Part shown: positions 61,201 to 64,000 of the stretch, one piece after another
How positions within the stretch are numbered: position 1 is the stretch's first letter
Layout: every line of letters begins with the position of its first letter
Assembly: GCA_044227805.1 (NCBI GenBank)
Contig: JBGAWA010000005.1
Coordinates: 13,374 to 77,373, forward strand
Origin: JACCZZ01 sp044227805
GTDB lineage: Bacteria > Bacteroidota > Bacteroidia > Chitinophagales > UBA10324
Reading direction: 5' to 3'
DNA: 64,000 nucleotides
Made by a program: the position numbers and the translations under genes
Notes under the pieces: generated by a model
Database searches by the model: none
What the model was told of the DNA's origin: nothing
Seen by the model: the letters and a program-made list of their open reading frames with translations, nothing else

Positions 61201-61849
61201 GAAAAAGATCGAGGTCGCCGTCCTTATCATAGTCGAAAAAGTTTGCCATGATAGTATAAGTGTCAGCGGCATCAATGCCATATTCTTTTGCCTTTTCGGT
61301 AAACGTGCCGTTGCCATTGTTTAGGTATAACAGATTGGCCAGGGAATCCTTCCAGCGTGAGCGGCAAACATATATATCATCGAAACCGTCGTTGTTGATG
61401 TCCACCACCGATACACCGGTTGACCATCCTTTGTTTTTTGTAAGAATGCCTGCCGCCGCGGTAACATCTTTGAACTTCATGTTACCTTCATTCAAAAATA
61501 ATTTATCGTGTACGAGATTGCCGGTCAAATATATATCGGGCAGGGAATCGCCATTGGCATTCAGCACGGCTACTCCTGCGCCGTTGTAAAAGTATTGGTA
61601 GATGTTATTATCGTTGCGCATACGAAACCCGACATTGTTCGAAAAATCGAGGCCGGTGGTAGCGCTGGTAAGAATATCGAAAAGCTTACCGCTTGGTTGA
61701 TCCAGCGGATCAAACTTTGTGCTGTCATACGTCGGGAAATCCACCACGGTAAGATCTGCTTTCTTATAGCCGCTGTTACACGCAGTCAACAGCGCTATGG
61801 AGAGCAGTATTCCAGCCAGGTATCCTGTATTTATCATTCCTGATTTCAT
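58244..61849 (-). CDS. Large VCBS-repeat/ASPIC-type lipoprotein, first of a tandem pair
   Basis: 1201 residues. Signal with lipobox LLTACNSG (Cys ~24). FG-GAP/VCBS repeats with calcium-binding motifs of the type DxDxDGxxD (DINNDGFDDIYV, DYDKDGDLDLFLAN, DVNGDGLDDFFVGG, DYDNDGDLDLFIGG and others) through most of its length, and a central ASPIC/UnbV segment NHIVRGYQSTSQDLLHFGLGDA. These proteins form beta-propellers on the cell surface and often accompany SusC/SusD-like systems in Bacteroidota. Similar over most of its length to the next gene. A terminator lies downstream. Confidence 0.92.
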   Translation of the reverse strand: MKSGMINTGYLAGILLSIALLTACNSGYKKADLTVVDFPTYDSTKFDPLDQPSGKLFDILTSATTGLDFSNNVGFRMRNDNNIYQYFYNGAGVAVLNANGDSLPDIYLTGNLVHDKLFLNEGNMKFKDVTAAAGILTKNKGWSTGVSVVDINNDGFDDIYVCRSRWKDSLANLLYLNNGNGTFTEKAKEYGIDAADTYTIMANFFDYDKDGDLDLFLANHPTDWVEKMRFNNLEKIENHTNQSDRLFRNDNGHFVNVSKESGIDTHGYGLSCTVADFNGDTWPDLYVANDFAMHDYYFVNQGNGKFKESTREVLKKTSLFGMGADVGDINNDGYPDIFVVDMKFDRSYVRRSFMLAQRRSEFNNMVSSGYHYQYVRNMLQLNNGNGTFSEIACLAGVDATEWSWAPLLVDLDNDGYQDLFVSNGYYKTFNIDERELIQGLKDATRRGDSAMFSKISAIINKKKLKDPNVVFKNNGDLTFTRMTNDWGFNQPTITHGSAFADFDLDGDIDIVSSNTEESPFIYRNNEAQTIKHNFIEFRFDGSEQNKKGIGAEVRIYTKNGLQFQTNHIVRGYQSTSQDLLHFGLGDAATVDKAVVTWLDGKTQTLTGIAVNKVITLHYADANEKAPEVTKPDVLFTNVTDKLKIDFRHEEDAFDDFKRELLLPEKNSYFGPGLAVGDVNGDGLDDFFVGGATRQSGALYLQSANGEFALSGGQPWANDKAADEMGALFFDADGDKDLDLYVATGGSQFNMEDKNYRDHLYLNDGKGKFASADQALPDIFTSGSCVVAGDYDNDGDLDLFIGGRLTPQHYPTPARSVILKNEQGKFTDVTATVAPSLEKAGLVCSAAWTDFDNDQKLDLVICGEWMPVTFLKNNNGKFENITDQTGLQNNTGWWNSIVSGDFDNDGDMDYVAGNEGLNTRYYQPTEKEPIDLYAYDFDKNGTNDVVISFYNFGQSYPVKNLQYSAEQMPVLAKEFKTYSGFALSSTQEIYGPKGLDKAYHLTASTLASSYIENMGNGKFAMRPLPVRSQVSSIFGMLPYDVNGDGNLDLIYHGNFYNKESETERNDAFIGEILLGDGKGNFTYLPSRESGFFSDKDAKALAVISIGKNQTPVILGTNNNDRMFAYQLSTNNSKVKYTEQDRYADIYLKDGHRIHVEMNFGSGFLSQNSKEIAFIPSITEKVIITDYKNQPRTVFQSEALAAK

Positions 61850-61881
61850 TGTACTGATTATTTAAACGTTAGCTGAAATAA

Positions 61882-64000
61882 TTATTTGGATGCAATGGCT
61901 TGTCCCTGGTAAGCGGTACGCTGCTGGCCCTGGTAATCGGTGATCACTACTTTGTCAACCAGGCTGGGTACAAAAGATACTGTCTTAGAACTTTCAGAGA
62001 GATAGCCTGAACCGATGTTGTTCTCCCGTTTTTCCTTGCGGCCATCTTTAAAGAAGATCTCCGCGAAACGGTCCTTCTCGGTAAGCGCTACTTTGCTCTG
62101 GATATTTGAGGTGAAGTTATAAGCGAACATCTTATCATTATTGTTGGTACCCAGCAAAACAGGCGCTTCATTTTTTCCCAGGTAAATAATGGCCAGTGCT
62201 TTGGCATCCTTATTCGAGAAAAAGCCTGATTCCTGAATGCTTAAAGGTTTGAAGTTTCCTTTTCCATCACCCAGCATCGTTAACCCGATACAGGCATCCT
62301 GTTTCTCTGTTTCTGATTCGGGGCTGAAGAAATTACCGTGTGCGATGATGTCGAGATTACCATCGTTGTTGACATCAAACGGTATCATTCCGTACAGGCA
62401 GGAGAACTGCGCCTGCATCGGTAATGCATGCACCACAAATTTTCCGTTGCCCTGGTTTTCAAAATAGGATGAAGCCAGCGTTTTAGCAGTGTAATGCGTG
62501 GCTGCTGCCAGTGCTTCTTTGCCAAACACTTCTTCCGTGGTGGCTAATGCAAATGTTTTATAGAGCTTGAACTTGTCACCGATCATCGGAATTTGTTCCG
62601 TCATGGTCATCCTTGTCTTAACCGGGTACGACTTGTTATAGTTGTAAACAGAAAGCACGATGTCATTGGTGCCGTTTTTATCGAAGTCGGAGGAATATAA
62701 ATCAACCGGCTGATCAGGTGTTGGTTGGTAATAACGAGAGTTGAGCCCTTCGTTGCCGGCAATATAATCCAGATCGCCGTCATTATCGAAGTCGCCGGAA
62801 ACAATGCTGTTCCACCAACCGGTGGCATCGGCAAGTCCTGATTCAGCAGTTGCATTGGAAAATTTTGATCCGTCATTCTTATAGATTGTTAATGGCATCC
62901 ATTCACCGATGATCATCAGGTCAAGCTTGTTGTCGGCATTATAATCGGTCCAAACGGCGCCGCAGACAAGGCCGGCCGTTTCCAATGCAGGCGCTACGTC
63001 TTTTGTAACATCGGTAAACACGCCTTTGTCATTGCGCAGAATTGCGCTCTTCGCAGGCTTGGGATATTTGGTAGGCACTACACGTCCGCCCACAAAGAGG
63101 TCGAGGTCACCATCGTTGTCGTAATCACCGGCTACTACACAGGAACCGCTGACACGCATATCGGGAATCGCTTTCGTGTTTTTGGTGAAGTTGCCTTTGC
63201 CGTCATTGGTAAAGAGCAGGTCCGCCAGCAAAGGATCTTCAGGGCTGAATTCGCTGCCACCGGTTGCCATATACAGATCAGCATCACCATCACCGTCGGC
63301 ATCAAAAAAGAGAACACCCAGTTGTTCAGTGGCTTTGTCATTTACCCATGGCTGAGAAGGCGCTTTCACAAAAGTTTTACCGGCGGTCTGTAAATACAAT
63401 TCACCCGGTGAACGAATGGCACCACTCACAAAAAAGTCTTCCAGCCCATCGCCGTTTACATCGGCTACTGCCAGGCCCGGGCCGAAACGGCTCATTTTGT
63501 GAGGCAGCAGTAATTCTTTTTTGAAGTCTTCATATTCATCCTCTACATGTTTGTAATCCACGCCAAGCTTAGTGGTGGCATCGGCAAACAGCGGAGAATA
63601 TTTGGCATGAATATCAATTTTTTCATTGGTGGCATTCTTGTGATCCAGTTTCACAACCTGGTTCACAGCAAGATTTTTCAGCACCTGCGTTTTTTCATCA
63701 GGCCAGATTACAATCACTTTATAGACCGTATCATCTTTTGCCAGCCCAAAATGTGCGATGTTCTCCGATGTTGACTGATAGCCCCGCACCACGTGGTGCT
63801 GAACCATCTGCATACCGCTTTTGGAATAGATATAAATCTTGGTTCCGATGGCATTGATATTTTTATCGGTGCCGATAAGTTTGAACCGGATATAGTGATT
63901 GTTGTCAAGTTTCTCGGAGTTGTTGCGATAGACAATAGTAGCGGATTCCGTTACACTGGTCACCATATCCACATCGCCATCCATATCAAGATCGGCCAGG
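61882..64000 (-). CDS. VCBS-repeat/ASPIC-type protein, second of the tandem pair, 5' end cut off
   Basis: At least 705 residues; the frame is open through the window edge (LADLDMDGDVDMV...), so the start and any lipobox lie outside. It has the same order as its neighbour: ASPIC/UnbV segment HHVVRGYQSTSENIAHFGLAKDD, then VCBS repeats such as DVNGDGLEDFFVSG and DYDNDGDLDLFVGG, and a matching C-terminus (ITDYQGQQRTAYQGQAIASK). The stop lies 32 bp before the neighbour's start, so the two probably share a transcript. They are diverged tandem duplicates. Confidence 0.9.
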   Translation of the reverse strand, partial: LADLDMDGDVDMVTSVTESATIVYRNNSEKLDNNHYIRFKLIGTDKNINAIGTKIYIYSKSGMQMVQHHVVRGYQSTSENIAHFGLAKDDTVYKVIVIWPDEKTQVLKNLAVNQVVKLDHKNATNEKIDIHAKYSPLFADATTKLGVDYKHVEDEYEDFKKELLLPHKMSRFGPGLAVADVNGDGLEDFFVSGAIRSPGELYLQTAGKTFVKAPSQPWVNDKATEQLGVLFFDADGDGDADLYMATGGSEFSPEDPLLADLLFTNDGKGNFTKNTKAIPDMRVSGSCVVAGDYDNDGDLDLFVGGRVVPTKYPKPAKSAILRNDKGVFTDVTKDVAPALETAGLVCGAVWTDYNADNKLDLMIIGEWMPLTIYKNDGSKFSNATAESGLADATGWWNSIVSGDFDNDGDLDYIAGNEGLNSRYYQPTPDQPVDLYSSDFDKNGTNDIVLSVYNYNKSYPVKTRMTMTEQIPMIGDKFKLYKTFALATTEEVFGKEALAAATHYTAKTLASSYFENQGNGKFVVHALPMQAQFSCLYGMIPFDVNNDGNLDIIAHGNFFSPESETEKQDACIGLTMLGDGKGNFKPLSIQESGFFSNKDAKALAIIYLGKNEAPVLLGTNNNDKMFAYNFTSNIQSKVALTEKDRFAEIFFKDGRKEKRENNIGSGYLSESSKTVSFVPSLVDKVVITDYQGQQRTAYQGQAIASK

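Overview
The window looks like a chromosomal segment of a Bacteroidota bacterium, probably from the Chitinophagia/Saprospiria side, although the order cannot be fixed from the sequence alone. The lineage evidence is a type IX secretion outer-membrane protein (PorP/SprF family), a secreted M43 protease with a type IX C-terminal sorting domain, lipoprotein signals ending in SC or AC, several promoters resembling the Bacteroidota TTG / TAnnTTTG pattern, weak ribosome binding sites, large ASPIC/VCBS lipoproteins, a MoxR-Bat operon and bacterial kynureninase and kynurenine monooxygenase. No rRNA, tRNA, CRISPR array, prophage, integrase or transposase gene was seen.

Layout. 1-618 is the end of a PorP/SprF gene. 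1088-3142 is a leftward group (SnoaL-like lipoprotein, NmrA-like protein, Crp/Fnr-type regulator). 3155-6628 holds housekeeping genes (3-methyladenine glycosylase, RsmI-like methylase, acylphosphatase, alpha/beta hydrolase, one-domain asparaginase). 6928-31107 is a surface-polysaccharide locus: Wzm/Wzt ABC exporter, FdtA/FdtB enzymes for a dTDP-3-amino-3,6-dideoxyhexose, two sulfotransferases, three FemAB/GNAT-like acyltransferases, seven-odd glycosyltransferase-like proteins, three methyltransferases, a polysaccharide deacetylase, an asparagine-synthetase-like amidotransferase and a polytopic membrane protein. 31187-36413 holds an aminotransferase and then a group matching the arsenosugar gene neighbourhood (DUF547, TIGR04282-type transferase, purine nucleoside phosphorylase, AhpD-like protein, ArsS-type radical SAM enzyme). 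36597-42133 is MoxR-DUF58-BatD-like-BatA-BatB-BatC. 42708-50746 holds the M43 protease, an NTF2-like protein, a small secreted protein, a PAP2 phosphatase, a biotinyl carrier, an M1 aminopeptidase and a gamma-carbonic anhydrase. 50812-53525 is kynureninase plus kynurenine 3-monooxygenase. 53650-57863 holds a lipocalin-like protein, ScpB, a YugP-like metallopeptidase and an Ig-like lipoprotein. 58244-64000 holds two tandem VCBS/ASPIC lipoproteins, the second cut by the window edge.

The most striking feature is not a gene. A 152-bp element is present in four nearly identical copies (921-1072, 42369-42520, 55901-56052, 58028-58179). Each is flanked by a perfect 5-bp direct duplication (TTAAA, TTAAA, TTTAA, ATGAA), has imperfect terminal inverted repeats starting CCC, and contains a long internal inverted repeat with one compensatory base-pair change. 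At least nine older, decayed or partial copies lie in other intergenic gaps on both strands. This has the form of a miniature inverted-repeat transposable element (MITE) family, recently mobile and without a transposase in the window. I do not recognise it as a named family.

How the genes work together: the polysaccharide locus appears to build and export a sulfated, methylated glycan with amino sugar. FdtA and FdtB bracket a FemAB-like acyltransferase where an FdtC-type acetyltransferase would be expected. The arsenosugar-type group would act on a methylated arsenic nucleoside, but its ArsM methyltransferase is not in the window.
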